A stretch of 43,297 nucleotides of DNA. Source: F23-D06 sp947165685. Lineage in GTDB: Bacteria; Bacteroidota; Bacteroidia; Bacteroidales; WCHB1-69. Positions 35,301 to 42,413 of this stretch are shown piece after piece. The notes beneath the pieces are model-generated. The model did no database searches. It was not told where the DNA came from and saw only the letters and a list, made by a program, of their open reading frames with translations. The DNA is taken from positions 1 through 43,297 of the forward strand of contig CAMVBK010000026.1 of NCBI GenBank assembly GCA_947165685.1, in the 5' to 3' direction. The number at the start of each line of letters is the position of its first letter. Position 1 is the stretch's first letter. The position numbers were made by a program, and so were the translations under genes.

Positions 35301-35808
35301 CATCGAGCAACCGCCAGTGGTCACCATCAGCGGTGATACGACCATCAATGTCGGAGAAAGTGCCATGTTGACAGCTACTTACAATAGTGCGTACGAATAT
35401 TTTTGGAATACCGGTCAGAACAGCTACATGATAATTGTGTGGCCCGATGTCACCACAACATACACTGTGACAGCGTATAACGGGAACTGTAGTACTATTG
35501 CCAGCGTCACGGTCACTGTGAATACCGGAATAGCGGACCACAGTGCAGATGCTTTCGAAATGGAGTTATATCCAAATCCGGCAAAGGAAATACTGCATGT
35601 GGAATTTATGACCGACATTTTCTCTATAAAGGCGGCAAAGATTGAGCTGTATGATGTTTATGGCAAACTTCTTGATGTAACAAACGTGGAAACAGACCGT
35701 TTGCCGTCGGAAGTCCGCATTGATGTGTCCCATTTAGCGAGTGGCATGTATTTTGTGCGTCTGAGTTCGGCAGCTGGAATGGTTACCAAGCCGTTTGTGA
35801 AGGAATAA
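26374..35808 (+). CDS. Giant C10-family cysteine protease with beta-helix, CUB-like and T9SS domains
   Basis: 3144 residues. In order: signal peptide (1-21); Spi-type propeptide (about 22-135); C10 streptopain-like peptidase (about 150-390) with Cys185 (TGCVATAMAQ), His341 (GHSFVCDGY) and NWGWGG (357-362), all intact; and a CUB-like sandwich (about 400-525). Two FN3 plus beta-sandwich blocks follow (about 525-1085). Then come two homologous right-handed beta-helix units (about 1130-1600 and 1605-2205), the second interrupted by a CUB-like domain (about 1730-1840). Next are seven Cys repeats (2276-2620), Ig- and FN3-like domains, two more Cys repeats (from 2889), and a type A T9SS sorting domain (ELYPNPAKEILHV, about 3060-3144). 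It is a secreted or surface protease-adhesin, comparable in head and tail to C10 proteases of oral Bacteroidales. Substrate is unknown. Confidence 0.92.
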   Translation: MKKFLLASLCFLWLSVMLTAGPVSPNQARSAALGFMSRTMPTVTRNSVCELAYSHIDSRSADVVFYVFNVGGGFVIIAGDDAVTPVLGYSLNGSFSADRMPENCRLWLQGYADEIVHVLMREDYDASPSLSAEWQCLLHDTPASTMRSVTAVQPLLTTTWDQGQYYNSLCPADNGHNSGHVWTGCVATAMAQLIRYHQWPAQGFGTHTYTHDAYGTLTADFANTAYSYALMPNELTSSSSSAQVNAVATLMRDCGIAVNMSYGPYGSSANNMCAKTALASYFGYETRIACKSYRTPGVIIGTWNNHTYYDDETWRSMLKAELDAQRPIYYSGDNDNGNSGHSFVCDGYDNNNLFHFNWGWGGYLDGYFAIGSLEPGGDDYNNYNTVIFLQPRTTGVQQYRFNDEGTSTMVVNGILEITHPLGYNDGLTYANWGAASGDTLVLYPKTTGGQLLLEKIIYQNNYSNGFRIYVYDGVGTGGPLLMSITNGNASDPVMSTAGAITIVSSGVGDVNNKLLLRVNEVACLPMVYDLTCTGTGYSTADFAWEVFQSASYATHDFNWQIEYGLHGFTPGDGITVNASGTTASIGGLQAETEYDAYLTYTCASGQTNTLGPVTFKTSMVMECLDGAVPSNQSDSYYYDVAFNPDAAASWAQHIYTAAELSAMGLEAGDALASLAVQYHNSLSQNSKTRKIAIFIGHTALENFYDGVSWIPLSSMTNVFPFKPVVFHDIQADGWEKFDFDTSFVWNGTSNVVVAFVDSGQTFSVSFNCFYESYSNRTLCYSIYGNLDSGFNPMDYPSSWNKENYTPIMRFCLQKNCLRPSHLNYTEVNRHTVKVEWLPGYQETSWDVEYGPHGFARGDGTSAVVHGTPELTVSQLAAGTYDFYVRSNCGSDTSDWVSVSVPVGGFDCAQIGEGTIENQIFPMGWYSSNNWKYTYTQQLFTAAELAAQGVQGSITSISFQYGGTAQTKSPVSVYLGNTTQPDMGYEYTWIPSSAMQLVYSGSVTLENGWTTISFDTPFIWDGTSNLVVAILNNSGVENGTSVSYMHSTNQIMALERTYSSSINIDNPGDISRYQQRCNMRFCGGGMCTLTREASVSIIEGSSYDFYGTAVSEPGTYTHRWFVSDECDSLVTLHLSVRKILFVTTTGSGSHNGSSWSNAMELQEAMDAASLITDRTPVLFVKKGTYTGSTSSDNSFVLKPNVTAYGGFNGNEPADYDVSGRTQANISQTILFGSNARRVLYQIENFPDSQPTLIDGFTIRGGTVNMVGEGGGAYIRKNCTLQNCVVTANNAAISGSVNNVTFSGVAVYNNGGTLRNCEIHHNTVNLSGTGVGHNVYGVGVYNNNGLVTDCNIHDNVAVYEGNGNNWQVRGGGIYDAQDGSSISDNSVTHNSAALGGGLYLQSGSTITRCVISNNTSRSNGGGIFADNYGSRFNHCLIGNNAAGASGGGVYDNRSTFISCDIVRNSAVTSGGGIHSLNGSTLQNTIVWGNKVGTSDNQISTNYSGRYFTCVSSAVQGGYSGAITLEAENSGIGIGYPRFTNPTAEAGVDVYNSIGDWTLQAGSVCADMGRNAMAGGTMDLAGNTRIQQARADIGAYESAYSMAFPIVPEAGSNIIYVTTIGAGAQDGSSWANATSNLQYAMDVAMNSNPVAAVWVAGGTYLPGKPLIVQPDVAVYGGFVGNEHYTYDLSQRNFTAHATIIDGDSAHRVLQMSCPFTGNVGTTETEYFTEPAALLMPVSGTLDVTACSGVIYDNGGASGSYANNCNGTIILRSYNPGSTITLSGSYHTETCCDKLYVYDGVGGNLLGTFRGTGNLNLTSDTNGILVLNFTSDASANNSGFEIHFTCSDCTPDISEIAEQAASPFPIGISLFDGLTFRNGYASYSADGYGTCAYLLDNTKMQNCVFADNHGNTGSSSQAVHAENCVFSGCVFTSNDGYGLYGKSLNISNCVAEENGNYGMYVTDNSTVSECEIRHNGSGLYLSGGKSNGCFVHHNGVAGSTSESFGVYSSNSAQIVNCTVTNNHCSGLYANGGLYVNMNIANNSSARNSSASAAGVLARNNARFVNCNIVNNKATSSYSGSSNVRGGVYNYTSDNEYTNCIIWGNKSYEETGNLYGNGTFSYCAIEGGQSGIANIALDTLNNGSNAAASYVRFVNPTSVAGVSSQADVDWNLAPGSACVNAGNPNTTSLNLPLYDLGGSLRIKQNRIDIGAYEHGPVNSQNIYDTICLGESFFYNDYFVYPETPGMFRDTFIYNQAGADYIAYINIMVNNIYNINVSANICEGETYSFNGQTLSATGTYPAYLQSSSGCDSTVVLNLTVTPIVYNSISQTACDSFIWNQATYYATGDYIQTLTASTGCDSVVTLHLTIHHSNAAEFSATACEEYVWNGITYSQSGSYQQTLINWQGCDSIVTLHLTIVEAITSEFSDTACDSYIWNGMTYTNSGDKVQTFTAASGCDSIVTLHLTLHPTVTSSFSATACDEYVWNDVTYNESGDYTQTFTSSTGCDSIVTLHLTINSSTASAFAATSCDDFTWRGVTYTETGTFTQTFASATGCDSVVTLHLTIHSSVTTDEFLTICENELPYSYGDTIFQLGTPSLSTAVFHLSTVHGCDSTVTLHLTVVPAFTPEISVAGTLSPCETSSATISVDGSYSSYLWSNNSTSTFVTVTEPGLYWVTVTDTNGCQGISEPVQLGLSELIEETPSICMVGVEGNHNLVVWEKLIDPDVKHYRIYRENVVANLFEPLATIPAAGANAYEDLTADPSVRAYRYKVAALDSCGGESPMSTYHKTVHLTINQGLGNSWNLIWTPYEGFEFASYKLYRGTANNNLQLIQTMPSTLTSFTDNNPAGDALFYQIEVVMAEGCVQQTRDITLTGARSNIVYNGVAVTSEVNVSACESYDWNGEILTNDGDYTQTFASTLGYDSVVTLHLTIHHPHPDRYFETACESYTWSSGSGETYTQSGVYMYAHDDANGCTQVDTLFLTIEQPPVVTISGDTTINVGESAMLTATYNSAYEYFWNTGQNSYMIIVWPDVTTTYTVTAYNGNCSTIASVTVTVNTGIADHSADAFEMELYPNPAKEILHVEFMTDIFSIKAAKIELYDVYGKLLDVTNVETDRLPSEVRIDVSHLASGMYFVRLSSAAGMVTKPFVKE
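33199..34218 (+). repeat. Seven tandem 49-residue (147-bp) repeats in the giant protease
   Basis: The first Cys codons of units 2 to 7 lie at 33352, 33499, 33646, 33793, 33940 and 34087, exactly 147 bp apart; unit 1 begins at 33199. Each unit reads C(D/E)..W/Y..G..Y, then GCDS-VTLHLTI. Units 8 and 9, again 147 bp apart, occur at 35038 and 35185, and a degenerate copy precedes the first beta-helix. Confidence 0.9.
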
Positions 35809-35822
35809 GTGCCAAAAAATCG

Positions 35823-35831
35823 TATTTTTGC
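35823..35831 (+). promoter_or_regulatory. Bacteroidota -7 promoter box (TATTTTTGC) for the gldB-like gene
   Basis: TAnnTTTGC, 14 bp after the giant protease stop and 23 bp before the lipoprotein ATG. It excludes the TTG start inside it. Confidence 0.7.
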
Positions 35832-35854
35832 CCCTTTCAAAAACGACAAGGAAA

Positions 35855-36895
35855 ATGAGAAGAAACAATTTATGCATTATCTGCATCGTATTGATAATCT
35901 GTACGATGCTGGTTGGATGCAGGAAGAAAAACACTCCTGTGGAAGTAACGAAGCCGAAACTGACGGCGGAACAGGTCGAGACCTCGAAAAACGTGGAAAT
36001 CAATATTCTGCGATACGAACAAGACTTGTTCAACATTGACCAAAGCAATATGTCGGCTGCTTTTGCTTCCATGTATGGCAAATATCCGGAGAATATCATT
36101 GCCAAAGGTTCTTGGAACAACACCGAAATGCTGCAGTCAATCAGAGGGTTTATCAGCGATCCTGTCATCACGGAGATATACAAGGACACGCAGAAGCAAT
36201 TTTCGGATCTGTCTGAATTTAAGAACGCTATCACACCAGCGATGACCCTCTACCTCACGCATTTTCCGAATGAGCGAATCCCTGATTTCTGCACGCTTGT
36301 TTCGGGTATTGATTTTCAGATGCCGCAGGTTTTCGGCTACGAAAACACCATCTTCATCTGCTTGGACATGTATTTGGGCAAGGATTATAAGCAATATGCC
36401 CAAGCCGGGATGCCCAAATACATTGCCGCCCGCTGCGACAAAAAGTATATGGCCACCGATTGTTTTTCAAAGGCACTGGTTTACAGGCATCTGCCTGATA
36501 AGACGTTGGTTACGCTTTTGGACAACATGGTGGATGCCGGCAAAAAAATGTTGTTCACCCAGACGATGTTCCCGACAACTCCTGCGCAGGACATCTTAGG
36601 CTACAGCAAAGAACAGTACAAATGGGCGACATCGCATGAGTCCGCTGTCTGGCACGCCCTCATCGAAAAGAACAAAGTGTACGACAACTCAGAGGATGTA
36701 ATCCGCCGGATGATGGATGAGACCCCCTTCACCCGCGACTTCGGCAACGATTCTCCAGGACGTTTGGGTGTTTTCATCGGCTATCAGATTGTTCAAAGCT
36801 ATATGAAAAGCCATCCTGGAACTACATTGAAGGACCTCATGGCCATGACAGATAGCCAGAAATTCCTGAAAGAATCGGGGTATAAGCCGAACTAA
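35855..36895 (+). CDS. gldB: GldB-like lipoprotein
   Basis: 346 residues from the ATG at 35855. The lipobox is LVGC (Cys22), after a hydrophobic run rich in Ile and Cys. The mature protein follows the GldB pattern: INILRYEQDLF near the N-terminus, YLTHFPNERIPDFCTLVSG, then IFICLDMYLGKDYKQY and MPKYIAARCDKKYM. GldB is a periplasm-facing lipoprotein needed for gliding in Flavobacterium. In non-gliding Bacteroidales, homologues are kept for unknown envelope functions, possibly linked to T9SS. It sits between the T9SS giant protease and ssb. Confidence 0.75.
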   Translation: MRRNNLCIICIVLIICTMLVGCRKKNTPVEVTKPKLTAEQVETSKNVEINILRYEQDLFNIDQSNMSAAFASMYGKYPENIIAKGSWNNTEMLQSIRGFISDPVITEIYKDTQKQFSDLSEFKNAITPAMTLYLTHFPNERIPDFCTLVSGIDFQMPQVFGYENTIFICLDMYLGKDYKQYAQAGMPKYIAARCDKKYMATDCFSKALVYRHLPDKTLVTLLDNMVDAGKKMLFTQTMFPTTPAQDILGYSKEQYKWATSHESAVWHALIEKNKVYDNSEDVIRRMMDETPFTRDFGNDSPGRLGVFIGYQIVQSYMKSHPGTTLKDLMAMTDSQKFLKESGYKPN

Positions 36896-36916
36896 GCGTT
36901 TGATTTTTAGAAAAAT

Positions 36917-36952
36917 AAAACTTTATCAACAATTAACACTTGATAAGTTTTT
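36917..36952 (+). terminator. Probable terminator after gldB
   Basis: AAAACTTTATCAA and TTGATAAGTTTTT pair across a 10-nt loop with one bulged T, followed by a short T run. AT-rich, so moderate support. Confidence 0.55.
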
Positions 36953-36985
36953 AAGAAGCAATGTTGAAAATGCATTAAACGGATG

Positions 36986-36994
36986 TATCTTTGC
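36986..36994 (+). promoter_or_regulatory. Bacteroidota -7 promoter box (TATCTTTGC) for ssb
   Basis: TAnnTTTGC, 23 bp before the ssb ATG. GTTG at 36963-36966, 19 bp upstream of the box, fits the -33 element. Confidence 0.75.
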
Positions 36995-37017
36995 CGTGAA
37001 CTTAAAAACTTAATATT

Positions 37018-37476
37018 ATGTCAGGTATTAACAAAGTAATCCTCGTGGGTCATTTAGGAAAAGACCCGGAAATCAGAACATTTGAGAACGGCAGCAAGGT
37101 GGCGAATTTTTCGCTTGCGACGACCGAGTACCGCAAGGACAAGGACGGCAACCGTATTGAGCTGACCGAGTGGCACAACATCGTGATGTGGCGCAACTTG
37201 GCGGAATTGGCGGAGAAGTATCTCCGAAAAGGCCGGCAGATTTATGTGGAAGGTCGCTTGCGCACCCGGAGCTGGGACGATGCGAACGGCGTGAAACACT
37301 ACATCACGGAAGTGGAGGCCAACACGTTCCTGTTCCTCTCCCCGAAGGAAGGTGGAGGTCCTACGGTGACGCAGGTGCCGAACAAAACAGTCGTGGTGGC
37401 ACCGCCTCAACCGCAGCCTGTGCCGCCGGAATCCAAGATGCCAGAAGAGAGTTTCTCCGACGATCTTCCCTTCTGA
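37018..37476 (+). CDS. ssb: Single-stranded DNA-binding protein
   Basis: 152 residues. The OB-fold is at about 1-110 (INKVILVGHLGKDPEIR, WHNIVMWRNLAELAEKYL, YVEGRLRTRSWDD). A short proline-rich linker is followed by the acidic tail ending SDDLPF, which binds partner proteins. It coats single-stranded DNA in replication and repair. It has its own promoter and is followed by a strong terminator. Confidence 0.97.
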   Translation: MSGINKVILVGHLGKDPEIRTFENGSKVANFSLATTEYRKDKDGNRIELTEWHNIVMWRNLAELAEKYLRKGRQIYVEGRLRTRSWDDANGVKHYITEVEANTFLFLSPKEGGGPTVTQVPNKTVVVAPPQPQPVPPESKMPEESFSDDLPF

Positions 37477-37488
37477 TCCTCCTCAAAA

Positions 37489-37518
37489 GAAGACGGCGAC
37501 CGTCCGGCCGCCGTCTTC
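37489..37518. terminator. GC-rich intrinsic terminator between ssb and alaS
   Basis: GAAGACGGCG (37489-37498) pairs perfectly with CGCCGTCTTC (37509-37518), followed by a T-containing run. It lies between convergent ssb and alaS and may serve both. Confidence 0.85.
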
Positions 37519-37529
37519 CTTTATTCATG

Positions 37530-40142
37530 CTATTGTAACTTTTCCTTCGCTATCTTCAGGGCCTCGTTGACAGCCGCTGCCACTCCGTCGGGGTTCTTGC
37601 CGCCCGCCATGGCCAGCGTCGGATGACCGCCGCCGCCGCCTTGAATCAGCTTGCCGGCAGCCCGTACAAGCGTTGGAGCATCTGCTCTGTCGGTCAGGTT
37701 AGTGCTGATGGCAATCGCCAAGTTCGGCTTGCCGTCGTGTACGCTGCCCAACACCACTACGTGGTTGTCGCCCTCGCGCAATTGCAAAGCGACTTGCCGC
37801 AGCATGTCCGCGGAATAGTCCGTGACCTTCGACATGAACAGCACGCCATTGACCTCCTCGGCATTTTCCATCAAAGACTTGCCGAACTCCAAGGCCATCT
37901 GCCGGTCAATGTCCTCCATTTTCTTGCGCAGCATCTGGCAGTCGTCCTGCAACTTCTGCACCGATTGTGTCAAGTTGGTGGCATTGAGCATGGACTTCAG
38001 CTGCGCCAGGGTGTCCTGATCGGCATAGACCAGCTGTTCGGCGGCCTCGCCTGTCACTGCCTCGATGCGGCGCACGCCAGCGGCCACCGCGCCTTCAGAC
38101 ACGATCTTGAACAGGCCGATGTTGCCCGTTGCAGAAGTGTGCGTGCCGCCGCAGAGCTCCACAGCGTCGCCGAACTGGATCACGCGCACGGTCTTGCCGT
38201 ACTTCTCCCCGAACAGGGCGATGGCACCGCGCTCACGAGCCTCTTCTATCGGTACGTCAAGATGCTCTTGAAGCGGTAAGTTCTTGCGAATCAAGCTGTT
38301 TACCATTCTTTCCACTTGGCGGAGCTCATCATCGGTAACCTTGGCGAAATGGGAGAAGTCGAAGCGCAGGCGGTCTGAGGCCACCATGGAGCCTTTCTGC
38401 TCCACATGCGTGCCGAGAACCTTGCGCAGCGCGTGGTCCAAGAGGTGCGTGGCCGAATGGTTGTTGGCTGTTCTCTGGCGCTTTGCCACATCAATCTTCG
38501 CCGTAAAGTCTGCTGTCATATTTCCCGGCAATTTGCTGGTATGATGGATGGTCAGATTGTTCTCCTTCGTGGTGTTGTAGATTTCCACCGTGTCGATGCC
38601 GTCGGTCAGCACACCGGTGTCGCCCACCTGGCCGCCCGCTTCGGCATAGAATGGAGTTCTGTCGAGCACAATCTGGTAATAGGTCTTGCCCTTCGCGGTC
38701 ACCTGGCGGTATTTTACCACTTTGCAGGCGCATTCCGTCTTCGTGTAGCCGACAAAAACGGTGGGATTTTCCTGCGGGAGCAGTTCCGTCCAGTCACCGG
38801 CAGAGATGGAAGTGGCGGCGCGGGAACGCGCTTTCTGTTGGCGCAATCCCTCTGCGAAACCGTCCATATCGACCGTCAGGTTCTTTTCGGAGGCCATCAG
38901 GCAAGTGAGGTCGATGGGGAAACCATAAGTGTCGAACAGTTCGAAGGCGAAATCACCGTCGATGACCGTCTTGTCGGCCATCTTCTTGACGTAGTTCTCG
39001 AATTTCAGGATACCGGAGTCGAGGGTCTTGAGGAAGGAGGTCTCCTCCTCGCGGATGACGTTTTCGATGAGTTGCTGCTGTGCTTTGATTTCCGGGAACT
39101 GGTGCCCCATCTGCGCCACTAAGTCGGCGACCAGCGTATGCATAAAGGGTTCCTTGAAGTTGAGGAAGGTGAATCCGTAGCGGATGGCGCGGCGCAGGAT
39201 GCGTCGGATGACATAGCCGGCTCCCGTATTGGAAGGCAGCTGCCCATCGCCGATGGCGAAGGTGACCGCACGCAGATGGTCGGCCACTACACGCAAGGCC
39301 ACATCCGTATCGTGTTTCTCTCCGTACTTCACGCCGGCGTTCTGTGCTATCTTTTGGATAATCGGTTGGAAGACATCGGTGTCGTAGTTCGATTTTTTGT
39401 TCTGTACAGCCATGCAAAGTCGCTCGAACCCCATGCCCGTATCGACATGCTTGGCGGCCAACGGATGCAACTCGCCGGAAACCACGCGGTTGAACTGCAT
39501 GAACACGAGGTTCCAGATCTCAATGACCAGCGGATTGTCCTTGTTGACCAGTTCGGCGCCGGGCACCCGGGCACGCTCGTCATCGTCGCGCAGGTCGATG
39601 TGGATTTCTGAGCAGGGGCCGCACGGACCGGTGTCGCCCATCTCCCAGAAGTTGTCCTTTTTGTTGCCTTTCAGAATGCGGTCTTCCGGCAAATGCGCTT
39701 TCCAAAAATCGTAAGCTTCCTGGTCAAAGGCGGTGCCGTCCTTCTCGTCGCCGGCGAAAACAGTGGCATAGAGACGGTTCTTGTCGAGGTTCATCACCTC
39801 GGTGAGGAATTCCCAGGCGTATGCAATGGCCTCTTTTTTGAAATAGTCGCCGAACGACCAGTTGCCGAGCATCTCAAACATGGTGTGGTGGTAGGTGTCG
39901 CGGCCAACCTCTTCCAAATCGTTGTGCTTGCCCGAAACGCGCAAGCACTTCTGCGAGTCGGCCACGCGCAGGAATTCGCGTGGGGTGTTGCCCAGGAAAA
40001 TATCCTTGAATTGGTTCATGCCGGCATTGGTGAACATCAATGTCGGATCGTTTTTGACCACCATCGGCGCAGAAGGCACAATATGGTGTCCCTTGGATTT
40101 GAAAAAATCCAAAAAAGCGGAGCGTATTTCGTTTGATGTCAT
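37530..40142 (-). CDS. alaS: Alanyl-tRNA synthetase
   Basis: 870 residues, full length. The class II core begins IRSAFLDFFKSKGH and has motif FTNAGMNQFKDIFLG. The editing domain carries NNHSATHLLDHAL (HxxxH) and CGGTHTSATG, the zinc-binding editing site. The C-terminal DHHA1 domain ends with GGGGGHPTLAMAGG. It charges tRNA(Ala) and hydrolyses misacylated Ser or Gly. It is transcribed alone from a -7 box and is divergent from sufC. Confidence 0.98.
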   Translation of the reverse strand: MTSNEIRSAFLDFFKSKGHHIVPSAPMVVKNDPTLMFTNAGMNQFKDIFLGNTPREFLRVADSQKCLRVSGKHNDLEEVGRDTYHHTMFEMLGNWSFGDYFKKEAIAYAWEFLTEVMNLDKNRLYATVFAGDEKDGTAFDQEAYDFWKAHLPEDRILKGNKKDNFWEMGDTGPCGPCSEIHIDLRDDDERARVPGAELVNKDNPLVIEIWNLVFMQFNRVVSGELHPLAAKHVDTGMGFERLCMAVQNKKSNYDTDVFQPIIQKIAQNAGVKYGEKHDTDVALRVVADHLRAVTFAIGDGQLPSNTGAGYVIRRILRRAIRYGFTFLNFKEPFMHTLVADLVAQMGHQFPEIKAQQQLIENVIREEETSFLKTLDSGILKFENYVKKMADKTVIDGDFAFELFDTYGFPIDLTCLMASEKNLTVDMDGFAEGLRQQKARSRAATSISAGDWTELLPQENPTVFVGYTKTECACKVVKYRQVTAKGKTYYQIVLDRTPFYAEAGGQVGDTGVLTDGIDTVEIYNTTKENNLTIHHTSKLPGNMTADFTAKIDVAKRQRTANNHSATHLLDHALRKVLGTHVEQKGSMVASDRLRFDFSHFAKVTDDELRQVERMVNSLIRKNLPLQEHLDVPIEEARERGAIALFGEKYGKTVRVIQFGDAVELCGGTHTSATGNIGLFKIVSEGAVAAGVRRIEAVTGEAAEQLVYADQDTLAQLKSMLNATNLTQSVQKLQDDCQMLRKKMEDIDRQMALEFGKSLMENAEEVNGVLFMSKVTDYSADMLRQVALQLREGDNHVVVLGSVHDGKPNLAIAISTNLTDRADAPTLVRAAGKLIQGGGGGHPTLAMAGGKNPDGVAAAVNEALKIAKEKLQ

Positions 40143-40161
40143 AATCTTTCTGATTTGGGGC

Positions 40162-40170
40162 GCAAAAGTA
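40162..40170 (-). promoter_or_regulatory. Bacteroidota -7 promoter box (TACTTTTGC) for alaS
   Basis: TAnnTTTGC on the minus strand, 19 bp upstream of the alaS ATG. Confidence 0.7.
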
Positions 40171-40254
40171 CTATTTTTTTTCGTTGCTATGCGTAATGAC
40201 TTTCAATTGTTTGTCGCAGACGCGCATTAATGCCGACTGCATCAAAAAAAAGCG

Positions 40255-40263
40255 TACTTTTGC
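40255..40263 (+). promoter_or_regulatory. Bacteroidota -7 promoter box (TACTTTTGC) for sufCD
   Basis: TAnnTTTGC, 16 bp before the sufC ATG. It shows that sufC heads its own transcript, with no sufB upstream. Confidence 0.7.
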
Positions 40264-40279
40264 GCCCTAATTTTTGAAT

Positions 40280-41041
40280 ATGTTAAAGATTGAAGATTTA
40301 CACGTGTCCATCAAGGACAGAGAAATATTGAAGGGCGTCAATTTGGAGGTGAAAGCGGGGGAAGTGCACGCCATCATGGGCCCGAATGGCACCGGGAAAA
40401 GCACGTTGGCTTCCGCTATCGCCGGCAAGAGCGGTTACGAGGTGACGCAGGGAAACATCTGGTTCAAAGGCAAAAACCTGCTCGACTTGTCCATTGAGGA
40501 CCGTGCCCGCGAAGGCGTGTTCATCGGTTTCCAGTACCCGGTGGAGATCCCGGGTGTGAGCATCGCCAACTTCATGCGCACCGCCCTCAACGAAGTGCGC
40601 AAATACCGCGGCCTCGACCCGCTCAACGGCGCCCAGTTCCTCAAGCTGATGGCCGAAAAACAGAAAGTGGTGGAGCTGACCGACAAACTTAGCAACCGTT
40701 CCGTGAACGAAGGTTTCTCCGGCGGTGAGAAAAAGCGCAACGAGATTTTCCAGATGGCGCTTCTCGACCCCTACTTGGCGGTCCTCGACGAGACGGACTC
40801 CGGCCTCGACATCGACGCTCTCCGCATCGTGGCCAACGGCATCAACCACCTGCGCGGCGCCGACAAGTCCATCATCGTCATCACCCACTATCAGCGACTG
40901 TTGGACTACATCGTCCCTGATGTGGTGCATGTGCTTTTCGATGGCAAAATCGTGAAATCGGGTCCGAAGGAGCTGGCACTTGAACTGGAAGAGCGCGGTT
41001 ATGACTGGATTAAGGAAGAATACGAACAGGGCAAGTTATGA
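40280..41041 (+). CDS. sufC: Fe-S cluster assembly ATPase SufC
   Basis: 253 residues from ATG 40280; a TTG two codons earlier is rejected. ABC ATPase motifs are Walker A GPNGTGKST, signature FSGGEKKRNEI and Walker B LAVLDETDSGLD, the last two being SufC-specific. It powers the SufBCD scaffold that builds iron-sulfur clusters. The stop overlaps sufD by 4 bp (ATGA). SufB, normally encoded directly upstream in Bacteroidota, is absent; alaS is there instead. Confidence 0.96.
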   Translation: MLKIEDLHVSIKDREILKGVNLEVKAGEVHAIMGPNGTGKSTLASAIAGKSGYEVTQGNIWFKGKNLLDLSIEDRAREGVFIGFQYPVEIPGVSIANFMRTALNEVRKYRGLDPLNGAQFLKLMAEKQKVVELTDKLSNRSVNEGFSGGEKKRNEIFQMALLDPYLAVLDETDSGLDIDALRIVANGINHLRGADKSIIVITHYQRLLDYIVPDVVHVLFDGKIVKSGPKELALELEERGYDWIKEEYEQGKL

Positions 41042-42411
41042 GAGCGTTCACACAATTCATCCAGGGGCTTTTCAACGAAAACTATGCGCAATATCCTGAC
41101 GGCGGACAGGCGGCTATCCGCGACCTCCGTCAAAAAGCGATGGACCTTTTTCTGCAAAAAGAATTGCCCGACAAGCGTTTACAGGGCTGGCAGCAGTCGG
41201 TGCTGAACAAAAGAGCGAAAACCGACTACATCCAGAAGCTGCAGCCGGATCCATACCGTCCGTTGGCGGAATATTTCCAATGCCGTGTGCAGGATTTGCA
41301 CCCCACGGTGCTTCCGATCAGCAATGGTTGGTATATTTCTGAAAAGCAAGAAGTTAACGTTGACGAACAAGGCGTGATAACGGGTAGTCTGTTTGCGGCC
41401 ATCCGTCAGTACCCCGACTTGGTGCTGCCGCTGTTGGCACATTCCAACTTGGAGAAAGAAAACGGTTTGGTGGCCCTCAACGAAGCCCTTTTCAACGACG
41501 GTGCTTTTATCTATATCCCTGATAATGTGAAAGTTGAGAAGCCAATGCAAATTGTCTCGCTGATGAACACGGAAGACCCGCTATTGGTGAACAACCGCCA
41601 TCTCATCATATTGGGTAAGAATGCGGAACTTTCTGTTATCCAGTGCGATGACTCCATCCAAAAGGAATCTTCCTTCTCCAATATCGTTTCGGAAATCTAT
41701 TTGGGAGAGAATGCGCATCTGCATTACTACAAAACCGAGAACAAGGATGCCGCTTCCATGCTGTTGAACCATGTCTTCGTACATCAGCAGAGCTATTCAA
41801 CCTTCACCTCCACGGCCATTACGTTCAACGCGGGCTACATCTGCAACACCTTCCACGTCAACCTCAATGAGCCGATGGCGGAAGCTAAGCTGTATGGTCT
41901 GTATCTTGTTGACAAAGAGCAGGTTTGCGACAACCATATCTTCGTCAACCATGCCGCGCCCGATTGCAAGAGCTACCAACTCTACAAGGGCATCATGGAC
42001 GATGAGGCCTCTGCGAACTTCCACGGGCACATTTTGGTGGCGCAAGATTCGCAGCGCACGGCGGCTTTCCAGACCAACAAGAACCTGCTGCTGACCGACA
42101 AGGCGCACGTCACCACAAAACCGTTCTTGGAGATTTACGCCGACGATGTGCAGTGCAGTCACGGCGCGACGGTAGGTCAGTTGGACGAAGATGCGTTGTA
42201 CTATCTGCGCACCCGCGGCATCGGCGAAGCGGCGGCCAACCGTCTGCTCATGTTCGCCTTCGCCAACGAAATTGTGCAGAACGTGGCCATCGAAGCCCTC
42301 CGCGACCGTCTCGGCAACATGGTGCAGCACCGCCTCCAGGGTGAACTCAACGTTTGCGCCCAATGTATGCTGAACAACAACATATTGTTCCCGATAACGT
42401 TGGAGGAGTGA
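41038..42411 (+). CDS. sufD: Fe-S cluster assembly protein SufD
   Basis: 457 residues. The C-terminal beta-helix core has ADDVQCSHGATVGQLDEDAL and YYLRTRGIGEAAANRLLMFAF, diagnostic of SufB/SufD. The N-terminal half matches SufD (LPVLPIS-like LHPTVLPISNGWYI). The SufB-specific cysteine region is missing, which separates it from SufB. It forms the SufBC2D scaffold and is translationally coupled to sufC. Repeat arrays follow the stop directly. Confidence 0.93.
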   Translation: MRAFTQFIQGLFNENYAQYPDGGQAAIRDLRQKAMDLFLQKELPDKRLQGWQQSVLNKRAKTDYIQKLQPDPYRPLAEYFQCRVQDLHPTVLPISNGWYISEKQEVNVDEQGVITGSLFAAIRQYPDLVLPLLAHSNLEKENGLVALNEALFNDGAFIYIPDNVKVEKPMQIVSLMNTEDPLLVNNRHLIILGKNAELSVIQCDDSIQKESSFSNIVSEIYLGENAHLHYYKTENKDAASMLLNHVFVHQQSYSTFTSTAITFNAGYICNTFHVNLNEPMAEAKLYGLYLVDKEQVCDNHIFVNHAAPDCKSYQLYKGIMDDEASANFHGHILVAQDSQRTAAFQTNKNLLLTDKAHVTTKPFLEIYADDVQCSHGATVGQLDEDALYYLRTRGIGEAAANRLLMFAFANEIVQNVAIEALRDRLGNMVQHRLQGELNVCAQCMLNNNILFPITLEE

Positions 42412-42413
42412 TT

